Shown one piece after another: positions 54,222 to 64,000 of a stretch of DNA of 64,000 bases. The stretch spans positions 186,001 to 250,000 of the forward strand of contig VXIS01000004.1 of assembly GCA_008704415.1 (NCBI GenBank), given 5' to 3'. The translations under genes were made by a program, and so were the position numbers. Within the stretch, counting starts at the first letter, position 1, and each line of letters begins with the position of its first letter. This stretch comes from Sphaerosporella brunnea (taxonomy: Eukaryota; Ascomycota; Pezizomycetes; Pezizales; Pyronemataceae). Below the pieces are notes generated by a model. The model had not been told where the DNA came from, did not search any database, and saw nothing but the letters and a program-made list of their open reading frames with translations.

Positions 54222-54995
54222 TAACGAAACGGCAGCTATGAAGTAAATAGACGCAGTGCTTTGTTTGTTTGCGAGATGTTTCTGGGTTTGAATTTTTGTT
54301 TCTTTCATCCGCTTCTGCTTTCGGTCTTCTCTTCGACCGCGTCTGATTTGGTGGGCGAGTTCGGCGTACTTATACGGCTGCTTCTTTGCTGGTTTTTTGT
54401 GCTTTTCTGAACGAGAGTATGGTTACCATGATTTCTACGCTGATTGTTCTTCTTCCCTCTCTTTGTCTGTCTTCTTAGGTTTTTGGTTATCTGGGGTTTG
54501 GGGTGCTTGATTGTTTTTTGTTCTCTCTCTCCCTCCGTTTTAACAGTGTTGGTTTACCTAAGTTTCGAGCTGTGGCGAAAGAATGACGTTTCGCCAAATA
54601 AATGGGAACCTTTTTGGGTTCGAGTTGCTACTACTCCTTCCCCTGGGCAGGCACGCGGGGCCTATGTTTAGCGGGTGCGCGGATGTCGGGGAAGCTGCGA
54701 ATGATGAGGTGTCTCCATCGTCATCATCACATGCCGTCATGCCTTTGTCATTGCGGGAAGCGTGAGGTTTGCGCGGGGGAGGGGGTCATATATGATATGA
54801 AGATCGGATATCCCACCCAGGACAGAAATCCATATCCATCGAAACCGAAAAACGCAGCAAAGATGTTGTCTCACGCAGTTCGTTCGTTCCCCTCCTCCTC
54901 CTCCTCCTCCTCTCCCCCGGTACTTCTCTAGCAAGAAGGAAGGAAGGGGCTGACAAGTTGTAGGAACGATAATATCACTCCTCAGCCTGATATTC
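54222..54995. other. intergenic region
   Basis: 3' flank of the OTUB gene and leader of the SUR7-like gene. An open frame ending in a TCC run (54845-54931) may hold the true first exon of the SUR7-like gene, but no frame-consistent junction was found. Confidence 0.35.
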
Positions 54996-55882
54996 ATGGC
55001 AGGCACAATAGTCATGCTCGTCCTGCTTCTCAGCGCCGGGTCGCACGAGCGCGAGCCGCTGCAGCGAATCCACTTTCTGGAAGCAGATACCCGCGGCATA
55101 CCGAACGCGCCGGACGGGCTGTGTCATTGGACGCTCTACAACGTGAGTTTCTTCCCAGCCTGCCATCTCGGGGTGGTGGGGGGCTTTCAGCTAAACTGAA
55201 GGATGGACAGTACTGCCACGTGGTGAACGGGCAGAACCACGCGTGCCGCCCGCCGTCGGCGGCGTACCCGATGGACCCGGTGCGCAACTTCAACACGACG
55301 ACCGACGTGCCGCGCGACTTCGTGCAGCACCAGGACCGCTACTTCTACCTCTCGCGCTTCCTGTACGCCTTCTACATCATCTCGCTGTTCTTCTGCGTGG
55401 CCGCGTTCGCGGTCGGGCTGGGCAGCCTGTGCTGGTGGCGCGCGGCGGCGATGGCGGCCGCCGCCGCCACCGCCGCCGTCGCCTGCCTCGCCTTCTGCGC
55501 CGCCGTCATGACCGCCTGCTACGTCATGGCCCAGAACGCGTTCCGCGCCGACGGCCGCTACGCCAGGGTCGGCGTCAAGGCGACCGCGTTCACGTGGACG
55601 TGCTTGGTGTGCGCGGCGCTGGCGTGGGCGGCGTGGGTGCTTGTCGCGTTCGCGGGGTGGAAGGAGCATAAGCGGAGACGTGAGGGCGGCGGTGTCGGGA
55701 GGAAGAGGTGGAGGGATAGAGGACGCCGGAGGGAGGGGTTTACCAGGTTTGGGAGCGTGAGACGCTCGAGAGAGCGTGGGGAGTTTAGTGAGAAGCGGCC
55801 GCTTGGCCCGGCGGCGGATGTGGAGGGTCTTCCGGCTGCCGCGGCGGTGGGGCATGAGAGGGGCGCCGGGGCTACGACTTAG
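54996..55882 (+). CDS. SUR7/PalI-like four-span membrane protein
   Basis: Exons 54996-55142 and 55211-55882, 68-nt intron, at least 272 residues. The first span (upstream SLLSLIF plus MAGTIVMLVLLLSAG) leads to LQRIHFLEADTRGIP and CHWTLYNYCHVVNGQNHAC, the extracellular loop pattern of the SUR7/PalI family, then three more spans (FLYAFYIISLFFCVAAFAVG; AAAATAAVACLAFCAAVMTA; FTWTCLVCAALAWAAWVLVA) and a basic Arg-rich tail. Family members organise plasma-membrane eisosome/MCC domains or pH sensing. The frame is open upstream of this ATG into a hydrophobic stretch, so a first exon further upstream is likely and the given start is the conservative one. Confidence 0.75.
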
Positions 55883-56128
55883 GAGGGCTTTTTTTTGTTT
55901 TGTTTTTTTTGGTGATTTGTTGGATATGATATGGAAGTCGTTATGCATCATGTTGAAGCACTCGTCATCGAGTGATATTACATGCGTAGAGAAGTCGCAG
56001 CCATATCAAACCCCCTTCATCATCTCCTTCTCTCTGCGTTGTCTCTCCTTCTCTGCTTTCCTTATGCTTCTCATGCTTGTTCTCATCAGCCCCCTATCCC
56101 TCACCAGTCTGTAAACTAAGGAGTATAC

Positions 56129-56914
56129 TTACTCAGGCGGCATCTCGATCCCCAACCTGCTTCTCAGCGTGTCCACGTCCGTCTCCAGCTCCTCCTCCCA
56201 GTAGACATTGATGACCTCCTTCGCGCCCAGGCCATTCCTCACGGCCCAGGGGAAATACGTAGCCCACATGCGGCGCCTCTCGCGGGGCTTCAGGGTCAGC
56301 ACGGAAAACATCGACAGCCCGGTCATCGGGATCAAGGTGTTCGCGAACTCGAACGCCTTCAGCGCGACCTCGCCCTCGCGCACCACGGGCAGCCCCGTCA
56401 GCGCGTGGTAGAAATCGTGGCACTCGCGGTACCGCTGCATGACGTACGCGCACTCCGGGTCGTCGATGTAGCGCACCGCGCTGCGCGTGTCGGGCGACAC
56501 GCGCTCGCGGTCGAGCCACCGCACGTATTCGCGCCCCACGCTGCCGTCGCGCAGCCGTCGCAGCTGGGCCAGGTCGAGGCTTTTGCTGGTGATCCGCGGC
56601 CGCTCGCGCAGGATCCGCCGGCCCGTTGCGTCGCGCAGCATCGCGTCGCGCAGCCGGTAGATGAAGTAGGGCACTGCTGTCGCCTCGCCGCATGCCGCGA
56701 TCAGGTCGGCGCGCCGGGGGTTGAAGAAGCAGACTAGGGCGCTGCCGGCGCCGAGGAGCACGCGCTCGGGTGTGGTGAGCGGGACGTGGCCTGGGTAGTT
56801 TGGCGGGGGCCGCGAGAGCGCGGAGAAGGCGCGGGTAGTTGCTGGGAGGAGGAGGAAGAGGCGGCCTGGGGTGGTGGGCAGAAGCTGTCGTGGTAGGTGG
56901 GTGAGAATGGCCAT
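56129..56914 (-). CDS. COQ4: coenzyme Q biosynthesis protein
   Basis: Single exon, 261 residues. Coq4 organises the CoQ synthome on the matrix side of the inner mitochondrial membrane and is linked to decarboxylation of the ring precursor. A presequence rich in Arg, Leu and Pro covers about residues 1-40. The zinc motif HDxxH-(x)n-E is present in [20 protein letters not shown] followed by EVALKAFEF. The line [15 protein letters not shown] and the end [20 protein letters not shown] match the family. The ATG at 56914 is in the context GCCATGG. A longer frame upstream lacks an ATG. Confidence 0.93.
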   Translation of the reverse strand: MAILTHLPRQLLPTTPGRLFLLLPATTRAFSALSRPPPNYPGHVPLTTPERVLLGAGSALVCFFNPRRADLIAACGEATAVPYFIYRLRDAMLRDATGRRILRERPRITSKSLDLAQLRRLRDGSVGREYVRWLDRERVSPDTRSAVRYIDDPECAYVMQRYRECHDFYHALTGLPVVREGEVALKAFEFANTLIPMTGLSMFSVLTLKPRERRRMWATYFPWAVRNGLGAKEVINVYWEEELETDVDTLRSRLGIEMPPE

Positions 56915-56990
56915 GGTGGTTTGTAGGTTGTTGTGTCGAGTTGAGGTGTTGCGCCACAGCTCTGCGGCTCCACCACCTCCAACGAGCAAC
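56915..56990. promoter_or_regulatory. 76-bp divergent promoter COQ4 / RAV2
   Basis: Start codons of the two genes are separated by 76 bp. The sequence holds CACCTCC and CCACAGC blocks and no TATA box; transcription starts of both genes must overlap or sit inside this interval. Confidence 0.6.
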
Positions 56991-57928
56991 ATGACAATAG
57001 ACGAAGAGAGAGCTTCCGCTGTACCCGCACCTCCCCCCCTCCCAATCCCTGTGCAATATTGACATTCGCCCAGGCCCGAGAACTCTCTTGGCTCCTCACC
57101 ACCCTCACCTCCACCCTCATCTCCGTCCGCACCGGCCTCACAGAATGTCTCGACCTCCTCTCCCCCGCCAACACCAGCACGCTCCCGTTCTCGACCCCTC
57201 GCTCAGAGGTGCTGAAAGGCTTCATCACGCGGTCCGGGCCACAAATAACGCGGGGAGAGCTCTCGCTGCACCTTCAGCGGCAGCGCGGAAAGCTCAGCGT
57301 GCGCGCGCCGTGGGTACTCGAGCAGCTCGTCGACGTTGAAAACTACGTTCTGCGCTCTCTAGAGCTGGTCGCGAACGGCGCGTTCCGCGAAGGCGAGGAG
57401 GAGAAGGATCCGAAAAGCACCATGCAGCTGCTGCAGGCGTTGCAAGAGAACGTCAGCGCTGCGAGGGCCGCGCTGAGGGCCGCGAGCGCCCACCGCCTTT
57501 TCCCGTTCCACGCGGTCGATCCCAAGGTCTTCGAGCCCCCGCTGGTGCCCGGCGCGGCCGCGTTCTCGCTGCATATCGCGGAGGCGTCTTTGGTCGTCGA
57601 GGTGCGCACGCTGGAACCTGTGGCCCCCGCCGACAATGGCCGCGGTAATTTTTTGGCCGGAATCGATATCAGCCCGTTTGGTTTCCGCGAGAGGTTTGCT
57701 GCCGCGGTAGGCATCCATCATGGCCCCGCTTCTAGGGCACATGCAAGCGGTGAGGAGGAAGTCGTGTCGTTTAATGGGACGAAGGTCAGGGTCAAGGAAG
57801 TCGTCAGGGTGGAGAGTCAGGATCCCAGCTTGATGGCTGCGTGGGCGAAGCTGGGAGGGCTGGAGCATGTGCTTGCGGGTACGATCAAGAGCGTGGGCGT
57901 GGTCATGACTGCGGCGGGGATGGAGTAA
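56991..57928 (+). CDS. RAV2: RAVE complex subunit Rav2/Rogdi
   Basis: A 30-nt first exon (56991-57020) and a second exon 57074-57928 joined over a 53-nt intron with ATTGACA, 294 residues. Rogdi-family proteins are part of the RAVE complex that reassembles the vacuolar ATPase V1 and V0 parts. The start [20 protein letters not shown] with TECLDLL is the family opening; [20 protein letters not shown] and [17 protein letters not shown] are also typical. The tiny first exon is inferred because the second exon has no ATG at its head (TTG only) and the splice restores frame exactly. Confidence 0.85.
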
Positions 57929-58111
57929 TACTAGCTCATCAGGGTCGATTGATGGGAACACGGAGATATCGTTCGTCATGTCTTCATTGTGAGTAGAAAC
58001 GCCGGGTATACAAGAAGAAGCAGCAAAGACCGCAGCAAAACGCCCACCCACCACCACCTTCCCATGATATTAAGAAGGAAAGAAAGAAAGAGACCAGCCA
58101 AAACACACCTC

Positions 58112-58690
58112 TTACCATCCACCATACACGGTGCTCATCCTCAGCTGCCGCTCCTTATGTGCCACCTGCAGCTGCAGACGCTCAATAGTATGCTCCAGCC
58201 TCTCCCGCTTATGCTGAAACATCTTCATCTTCTCAGCCCTCTCCTTCGCAACCTTGTCCTCCCCGCATACCCTCAACCGCATGCCCTTAGCCGCCTCAAC
58301 CCTCGGCCGGCTCTGCTCTATCCGCTGCTCCTGCAGCCCCGCCTTCGATATCAAGGCCTTCTCGCGCCGCTCGAGCTTTGCGAGGTGCTGCTCTACCCGC
58401 CGCAACAGGTGGTCGACTTCGGGCCCGATCTCGTCCGCCAGCGCCCGCTGCGCTGTGAATAGCGTTGGCTCTGAGATTAACTCGTAGTGCTGGGGTGCGG
58501 GCTGCTTGTTAGTGCGGATTTTGGAAACGAGGACGAGGAGAAAGAGACGCACCCGCGTGCAGTGGATTACTTGCGAGGTCCGCGGGAGGTCGTGCACGCC
58601 GGTGTCGAGGATTGAAATGGCGCTTTCGAGATGCGAGTTGGAGCGCTGCAGGGAGGCGATGCAGGAGGCGAGGGTTTGGTTTATTGACAT
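58112..58690 (-). CDS. SPC19: DASH complex subunit
   Basis: Exons 58690-58553 and 58489-58112, 63-nt intron with CACTAAC, 171 residues. Spc19 is one of ten DASH/Dam1 subunits that form the ring linking kinetochores to microtubule plus ends. The pattern LASCIASLQRSNSHLESAIS, ILDTGVHDLPR, HYELISEPTLFTAQRALADE and IGPEVDHLLRRVEQHL matches the family, and the C-terminal part is a coiled coil. The splice joins VIHCTR to HYELISEP. It converges with RAV2. Confidence 0.9.
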   Translation of the reverse strand: MSINQTLASCIASLQRSNSHLESAISILDTGVHDLPRTSQVIHCTRVRLFLLVLVSKIRTNKQPAPQHYELISEPTLFTAQRALADEIGPEVDHLLRRVEQHLAKLERREKALISKAGLQEQRIEQSRPRVEAAKGMRLRVCGEDKVAKERAEKMKMFQHKRERLEHTIERLQLQVAHKERQLRMSTVYGGW

Positions 58691-59028
58691 GGTGGTGGTT
58701 TGTGTTGTTGGTGGTGGGGCAGCTTCGCGTTCTTTGGTGATGTTTGAGGAAGTGGACTTGCTATCACATATAAATGCATAAACGCTGCTGGTTTTGGGAG
58801 ATTTTATGTTCGGAATACTGCTATGACCTTTGTTGCAGCGAGTGGAGTACGTTTCGTACATTTTCTGCTCACGCCCCCCCACCCCAGCCCATTCCTTCCC
58901 GCAATCCCGAACCGCACCGCCAAAGAACCCGACGAGCCTCCTTCTCATCGCCGCATCACCACCACCAAGTACCCACTCACGTCCGTCTCGCCAGTCCCCT
59001 CGCGTCACCACCAATAAAACCAATCACA
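58691..59028. promoter_or_regulatory. divergent promoter SPC19 / ATP18
   Basis: 338 bp between start codons. It contains ATATAAATG near 58770 on the SPC19 side and a CACCACCA-rich leader on the ATP18 side. Confidence 0.45.
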
Positions 59029-59437
59029 ATGGGTCTCCTCGAGAACATGTTCGGCAAGAAGTTCAACACCCCCGTCAGTACGTTTTCAAGATTTTTTTTT
59101 TTGATTTTTTCCTATCTATGGGTTTGGGGGCTAATGAGGGGGGTTAATAGTGAAGCCGATGGCGCCGTTCTTCGTTGCTGGTATGCTGCTGCGACTGCAG
59201 AGAGGATTGCGATTGCGGTTCTGATGATGTGTGCCACAGGCATTATTGTTTTCTACGGCATCAACAGCTTCGCCAACATGCTCGCCAACAGTATGCCTCC
59301 TCCTCCTCCTTCCTCCCCCGCCCACATGGCGGGGCCATATTTTTTGTGGACACAGTAAACTGATATCGCCTACTGCAGCCGACGAGTTCAAGAACGACCC
59401 CCGCAACCCCGCCGCGAAGAAGAATATCGGCCACTAG
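59029..59437 (+). CDS. ATP18: mitochondrial ATP synthase subunit i/j
   Basis: Four tiny exons (59029-59077, 59151-59180, 59240-59290, 59379-59437) separated by introns of 73, 59 and 88 nt, all in phase 1, give 62 residues; yeast Atp18 has 59. It is a single-span accessory subunit of the Fo part, needed for dimer stability. The sequence opens MGLLENMFGKKFNTPVMKPM, spans the membrane with PFFVAGIIVFYGINSFANML and ends DEFKNDPRNPAAKKNIGH, all family marks. Introns make up more than half of the gene. Confidence 0.93.
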
Positions 59438-60047
59438 GTATCGGTTTATGGCAGGCGTTTCTGTGGGCTGGAAGAAAGGGGGGGGGGGGGGTCAGGGTTG
59501 TCCCATGCTAAATAGTCAGCAAAATCATAGAGTCCTGGAGAATAACTCACTTTCTCGAATCTGAACCATACAGACAAACAAACCCAGCGCCGGACGACAC
59601 TTCTCTCCCCCCCCTTCCCCCACCCCCACAACACTTGATCAGAAGTGATTGTTCTTGGTTCGATACCGTATTTAGGCACTGAAATTGAAATCTACTTGAT
59701 TAATTGCGAGCGTAAATACACTCGCTTCGAGATCGGCCTGCCGCGATTCGAAAACCGATACTAGAGGCGTTTGGACGTGGTCTTGATGCCTCTCGCAGTA
59801 ACAATTACAAAATATCGTTGCGTATACACCCTCAAACCCAAGCTCAGATACTCTTCGGTCACAGTGGAACAAAAGGCAAGAGGCAGACGGTGGGAGCTCA
59901 AAGCAGTGTTTCCAGCACGGAGCGCTAAGGGTGCAGCGGGCGCTTAGATAAATCGATCGAAGCTTTTTTACCCGGCCACTCCACTACTCGACGTCACGCA
60001 TTCGAACAACGCGTCACCGAGTGAACCATCCACCGACCAATATCGTC
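59438..60047. other. intergenic region
   Basis: A 13-base G run lies at 59478-59490. A B-box-like GGTTCGATACC near 59657 has no A box or cloverleaf around it. No gene seen. Confidence 0.45.
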
Positions 60048-60730
60048 ATGCCAGAAGCTATTCCAGTCCCGCCGGCGTCCGCAAAGCCGACTCCTGCCCC
60101 GCAGGGCCATACGCGAGAGCAGGGCATGGCTATGTACGAGAGAATACGCAAGCAGCTACGCGACCTGATCCACCAAAAGCGCCATCACGACAAGCAGCTG
60201 GTAGGCCCTCGACAGTCCTTAAGCTTTGCAATTGGAGCCAACACGTAGTCCAGGCCCTATATGAGGACAACATCTTCAAAGCCGAGAGCACGTACCTCGA
60301 GGAGACGCAGAACGGCAACATCATCAAAGGCTTCGATAATTACATCAAAGGCGGCGTCACGAGGCGCAAAACGGCTTTCAATGACTCTGACCGCATCTTC
60401 TCACTGTCCTCCCTCACATACGCATCGAAGGTGAGCTTTTTGCCCCCCCTTTTCTGAAATCTAGGTTTGAGAGTGATGACTAAGCGGCTTGGCGGTATAA
60501 AACAGCTTCAGCAAGAGCATGAGTCGACGCCTGTGACTGCAGCGTCAACACCAACTGTGCCAGATTTGCCCAGGATTTCGGCCGCACAACTCCAGAAGAA
60601 CAAGAAGAATCCAAATAAGAAACGCAAGGCCGATGACGAGTCTGAAAGTGTATCAGATGTGGAGACACCCGGGCCGAAGAGGGTCAGGATCTCGTTTTCG
60701 GGACAGGGCCACGCGGTTGGGACGCAGTAG
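60048..60730 (+). CDS. EAF6: NuA4/MYST acetyltransferase complex subunit
   Basis: Exons 60048-60200, 60254-60430 and 60506-60730, introns 53 and 75 nt, 184 residues. Eaf6 is a small coiled-coil subunit of NuA4 and related histone acetyltransferase complexes in the nucleus. The helix YERIRKQLRDLIHQKRHHDK continues after the splice into ALYEDNIFKAESTYLEETQN, then the family hallmark GNIIKGFDNYIKG and DSDRIFSLSSLTY. The rest is a basic tail with NKKNPNKKRKAD, a likely nuclear signal. The first splice uses the TCCAG acceptor; the nearer TAG would break the frame. Confidence 0.93.
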
Positions 60731-61926
60731 AAGGCGTCAGTCTATTGGTCTATAAAGTGACGATGTAATACTTTCTGGATGGGCGGGATGCATATGGGGC
60801 GTTTGGAGTTATGATATTTTTGGCAGCATTCACTCTGTCTGTTTTACGAGAGGAGCATAGTGTACGTATATACGAGTTTTCCACGATATGTAAAAATCTT
60901 TCATCAAATCGAATGGAGAGGTGGCGCACAGAAAAGTAAGTATGTAGAGGTTGAGTATGACGAAACTCGAGTTCGTAAAGCGATGCTGCGCGGTTTTCAA
61001 CATGTATGGACGCAGCAGCAACGGCGGTACTATTTCAAAAAGCCTCACGCTTTCTGGAACTTTCCCTCTTCGCTCTTGATACCTCGAGATCTCCAGCACC
61101 CTCGACCGACTCCATCTAGTGAGGGGATGTGGAGCGGAGTGAACAGACTACAAAGCTGTGGTGATGGAATTCCTAGCGGCGATGGGATTCCTGGGGGCAA
61201 TGGGCTGTAGATGGGCGAACGGTCAAGAGAGGCGTTATTAGTAGGTCCCAGCGGCGAGGGCTGTCGCTCCCGCATATCGATGTCCGCCGCCCTCTCCTAC
61301 CCACCACCCCGCCTTGCCGTCACCCTTCCACCAATCGCACCATGTCAACAACGGCTTTTAGTACTGTATAATCCCAGGCATAAGGGTTAGGATATTTCCC
61401 ACCGGAACGCCTTATATTCCCGCCCGCCCAATGTCTGGATTTCTACATATCTAGCATACATCACAACTTAGCGCTCAAATAGCTGATGGATGTCACACCT
61501 GTGTCTTTTCTTTTGGTTTTGTTCGTTGCACCCATTACGCCATCGGTGCGTGATTTGGGGATCGAGACGTGAGCGAGATTTGACTTGAAAGGCAAGGCAC
61601 GAGCGAAGGGCATCATCGTCACTCTGGCTCAACTCGAATGCGATCATCAAGTAAATCTAGAGCTTGCTTCGCCTTTGCTTTTTAGAAAAAGACTCACTTG
61701 CGGCTCATCAACGACTTCGCCACTTTTATCTATCTCAGTTGCCGCCACCCTCGCCGTTCCGCTAGTATATAAAGCCCACGCCTCCTCCCTGCTGTCCCCG
61801 AGCAAGCTACACATCACATCCCACCACCACCACCAACAACAACTTCCACACCACAGCCGCCACAGAATATCCTTGATCACCGTCGACCTCCTCACCACCT
61901 CAATAACAACCAGGAAGGCCCAGTTT
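60731..61926. other. intergenic region and eIF1 promoter
   Basis: 3' flank of EAF6, then unassigned sequence, then the eIF1 promoter with a TATA box and a CACCACCAACAAC-rich leader. Confidence 0.5.
61766..61773 (+). promoter_or_regulatory. TATA box of eIF1 gene
   Basis: TATATAAA, 161 bp upstream of the ATG at 61927 and followed by a CA-rich leader, as in highly expressed fungal genes. Confidence 0.6.
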
Positions 61927-62538
61927 ATGTCCATCGAAAATCTCAAGGTTCATGGTACGTTTCCTCTCGACTGCGATAGCTGAGCAGCTGGCGCGGGGTT
62001 GGACTCGCGCGCGCGCTCTCCTCCTCCTCCTCCTCCTCCTCCTCCTCTTCCTCAAGACGCACTGCTAACATCGCATCGCTAGATCCTTTCGCCGACGACG
62101 TTGGTGATACCCAGCCGAAAAATTACGTCCACATTCGTATTCAGCGTATGTTCACTTTGTCCACGAACGAACGGGAAGCAAGGAGTTGATTGCTGATGTG
62201 TGTGCCCACAGAGCGCAACGGTCGCAAGACCTTGACGACTGTCCAAGGCCTCTCCAAGGAGTACTCTCCCAAGGCTCTTCTCAAGGCTTTCAAGAAGGAA
62301 TATGGTAAGCATTTAGATAGCGTTTTTTTTTTTTTCCCTCGCCATCGTGAATAAGGGGCTGACAGGTCGGGCCACAGCTTGCAATGGCACCATCATTCAA
62401 GACCCCGACATGGGCGAGGTGATCCAGCTCCAGGGAGACCATCGCACCAAAGTGATGGACTTTCTCACCGACAAGGATAAGTCCAAGATGGGCAAATACG
62501 CTCTCCAGAAGGATCACATCAAGATCCACGGATTCTAA
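61927..62538 (+). CDS. SUI1: translation initiation factor eIF1
   Basis: Four exons (61927-61954, 62083-62145, 62212-62304, 62378-62538), introns of 128, 66 and 73 nt, all in phase 1, 114 residues. eIF1 binds the small ribosomal subunit and guards start-codon choice. The sequence MSIENLKVHDPFADDVGDTQ, YVHIRIQQRNGRKTLTTVQG, LLKAFKKEYACNGTIIQD and GDHRTKVMDFL matches eIF1 along its whole length. Intron 1 is longest and carries a (CTC)n microsatellite. Like ATP18, the gene is short and intron-rich. Confidence 0.95.
62017..62052 (+). repeat. (CTC)n microsatellite in eIF1 intron 1
   Basis: About 11 CTC units upstream of the branch point ACTGCTAAC; probably a length-variable pyrimidine tract. Confidence 0.7.
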
Positions 62539-62583
62539 CGAGCAACTTTGCATGCCAGCTGGGCTCACGAGGGGATGAGGGGT

Positions 62584-62615
<32 letters not shown>

Positions 62616-62735
62616 GGTTCAGCTAGAGGCTTCTCTGTTTTCTTTGTTTTGTCGCTATAACTTGACTCTGGGGCGTTGTTATCGCGAAGGGCATTGAGAG
62701 GGGTGTGAGAAGGAAAGGTTTCTACCACTACTACG

Positions 62736-62769
<34 letters not shown>

Positions 62770-63515
62770 TCGCTTTCTCTTCCATCAGAAATAACATGAC
62801 GGCTGCACATATTTTCAATCGATCTGCGATGAATCCTGATTCTTATGGTGTGTGTGCTTCGTGATCGAAATTCGCTCATATCCAAGCTGTGTGACTTCAT
62901 TTGCACTGCGCCCCTCTCTCTCCAATGGTAGGCTCTACCCGGCGTCCCGCTTATTTCTATTCTAGGGTCGCTCGGTTGAGCTGAGCTAGCTAATGCGGGG
63001 GGGGGCGGCTTTGCCACGGTGGCTGTGTCGGGTGGCGATCAACTTGAGCACTCAGACACCACAACCCACAAGTCACCATGGGAGGAGTCTAAGACCAGAC
63101 CCCTCAACAAAACCAACAACCGGCACGGCAGGACCTCAGACTCAAAAAGGCCGTGGCAACCCGCATCGGCAGAAAAAGACGGAGCAGCTCAAAGAGCGGA
63201 CCCGGGGGAGGCTTATTTTCTGGGGGAAACGAAGCGCTGTTGGCTTTCGCTGAAGGGCTGCGATAGTCAGAAGGGCGCGGGGTTGTGCGGCGCAGGGTAA
63301 TCGCAGGGACACGGCGGCGAAGGACTGCGGAGAGGAGGGAACAGGAAGGCGCTTCAGGCGTTGGTTGGCGAGGGGGCCGATTGCAAGCTGCTGATGGCGG
63401 GGGAGAAGGCAGGAGACCGCGACGAAAAGAGACAACCACAACTATCACCCCGCGGCGGTGTGACCGCGACGAGAAGCGCCGAGACCGTCATTCGCGCTGA
63501 CACCACCGCCCGCGC
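62539..63515. other. 3' flank of eIF1 and leader of last gene
   Basis: A (TG)n tract at 62584-62613 and a (CTG)n tract at 62742-62770 lie in or near the eIF1 3' UTR. No gene is seen from 62800 to 63390. An ATG-led frame from 63393 (MAGEKAGDRDEKRQPQLSPR) and an Arg-rich frame near 63476 may be 5' exons of the gene listed next. Confidence 0.4.
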
Positions 63516-64000
63516 ATGGACCGCGAGCGAAGTCCTCCCCGCCGCTACGACGATCGCCCGCCGATCCCGTCGACGAAGAAGCTGGACATCGGCTGTGCCG
63601 TGCGTCTTCAGGCGCTGGAGGAGACGGAGAGGGCGCAGGCTGCCGCGGAAGATGGCGAGGCCCAGGAATCAACATGGGCGGTCGCGCGCAGTTCCTCAAT
63701 CAGGCTGGCGAGCTGGACTTGGCGAAGAGAGTGTGTAGGGGACGGCAGGGCATGGGACAGGGGAAAGATGAGGTTGGGATTTAGGGCGGCCTGGGTCTCG
63801 GTATGTGCGGTGTCCCTTTCCCTCTGTGCAGATTCTACTGGAAGTTTATAGCCGCTCAGGCCGTACGTACTTGTTTTGCCACAATTTCGAGATCCAGAGA
63901 ACTCACACTTCCAACACTGACATCGACAAAATAGCCAGCTATTTTTTGCTTCGGTTGTCAACTTATTTTTCGTAAAAACTGCGGTCATCCAAACGTGGTG
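63516..64000 (+). CDS. start of an Arg-rich protein gene, partial
   Basis: Just before this ATG the frame reads DRDEKRRDRHSR, and from the ATG MDRERSPPRRYDDRPPIPST, an RS/RD-rich style seen in splicing proteins. Another piece at 63674 reads MGGRAQFLNQAGELDLAKRV in a different frame, so introns are needed. I could not fix the exons, and the gene probably runs past the window edge. No family assigned. Confidence 0.3.

Noticed and set aside
55187..55951. 254-residue minus-strand frame opposite the SUR7-like gene
   Set aside because: It is a shadow frame of GC-rich coding sequence, rich in Arg and Pro, with no domain.
59600..59680. tRNA gene suggested by GGTTCGATACC
   Set aside because: No A box or acceptor stem at the required distance.

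Overview
The window is gene-dense nuclear DNA of a filamentous ascomycete (Pezizomycotina). The basis is short GT-AG introns (mostly 45-75 nt) with clear CTGAC/CTAAC branch points, and a set of fungal proteins: PHS1, kelch membrane protein, PA-TM-RING ligase, NVJ2, LRP1, COQ4, RAV2, the DASH subunit SPC19, ATP18, EAF6 and eIF1. The many TA-flanked miniature transposons and the moderate GC would fit an early-diverging class such as Pezizomycetes, but that placement is a guess. I see no rRNA or tRNA gene, CRISPR array or prokaryotic operon. All gene models were joined by hand, checking that reading frames close across introns.

Layout. 0-10 kb: a fungal protein with an F-box-like start and a Trp-rich C-terminus, an eight-repeat LEA-like hydrophilic protein (minus), a long kelch membrane protein (minus), a gene relic split by a pogo-like MITE, and a DUF6697-like nuclear protein. 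10-18 kb: gene-poor and repeat-rich, with a 40-aa membrane microprotein, a second Trp-rich protein, a MULE-like MITE with a 9-bp target duplication, the ER fatty-acid dehydratase PHS1 and a truncated TRK-like gene. 18-26 kb: a large RNase III protein with an RWD-like domain (minus), a small membrane protein and a secreted GH5 mannanase (minus). 26-32 kb: a 52-aa zinc-ribbon protein, a Cys-rich type I membrane protein and three inverted-repeat elements, two of them back to back upstream of oligoribonuclease.

33-64 kb is mostly conserved housekeeping: mitochondrial acyl-CoA dehydrogenase, PA-TM-RING E3 ligase, an FHA/coiled-coil tail-anchored STRIPAK-type protein, the lipid-transfer protein NVJ2, LRP1 and a membrane thioredoxin (divergent), deoxyribose-phosphate aldolase, an OTUB-type deubiquitinase, a SUR7/PalI-like protein, COQ4 and RAV2 (start codons 76 bp apart), SPC19 and ATP18 (divergent), EAF6, eIF1, and the start of an Arg-rich gene at the right edge.

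The genes are independent transcription units. Shared functions are loose: REX2, LRP1 and the RNase III protein act on RNA; COQ4, ATP18, the acyl-CoA dehydrogenase and probably REX2 are mitochondrial. The most unusual items are the RWD-like plus RNase III protein, the pair of Trp-rich proteins, and the family of foldback and MITE elements, one of which carries transposase-start remnants on both arms.
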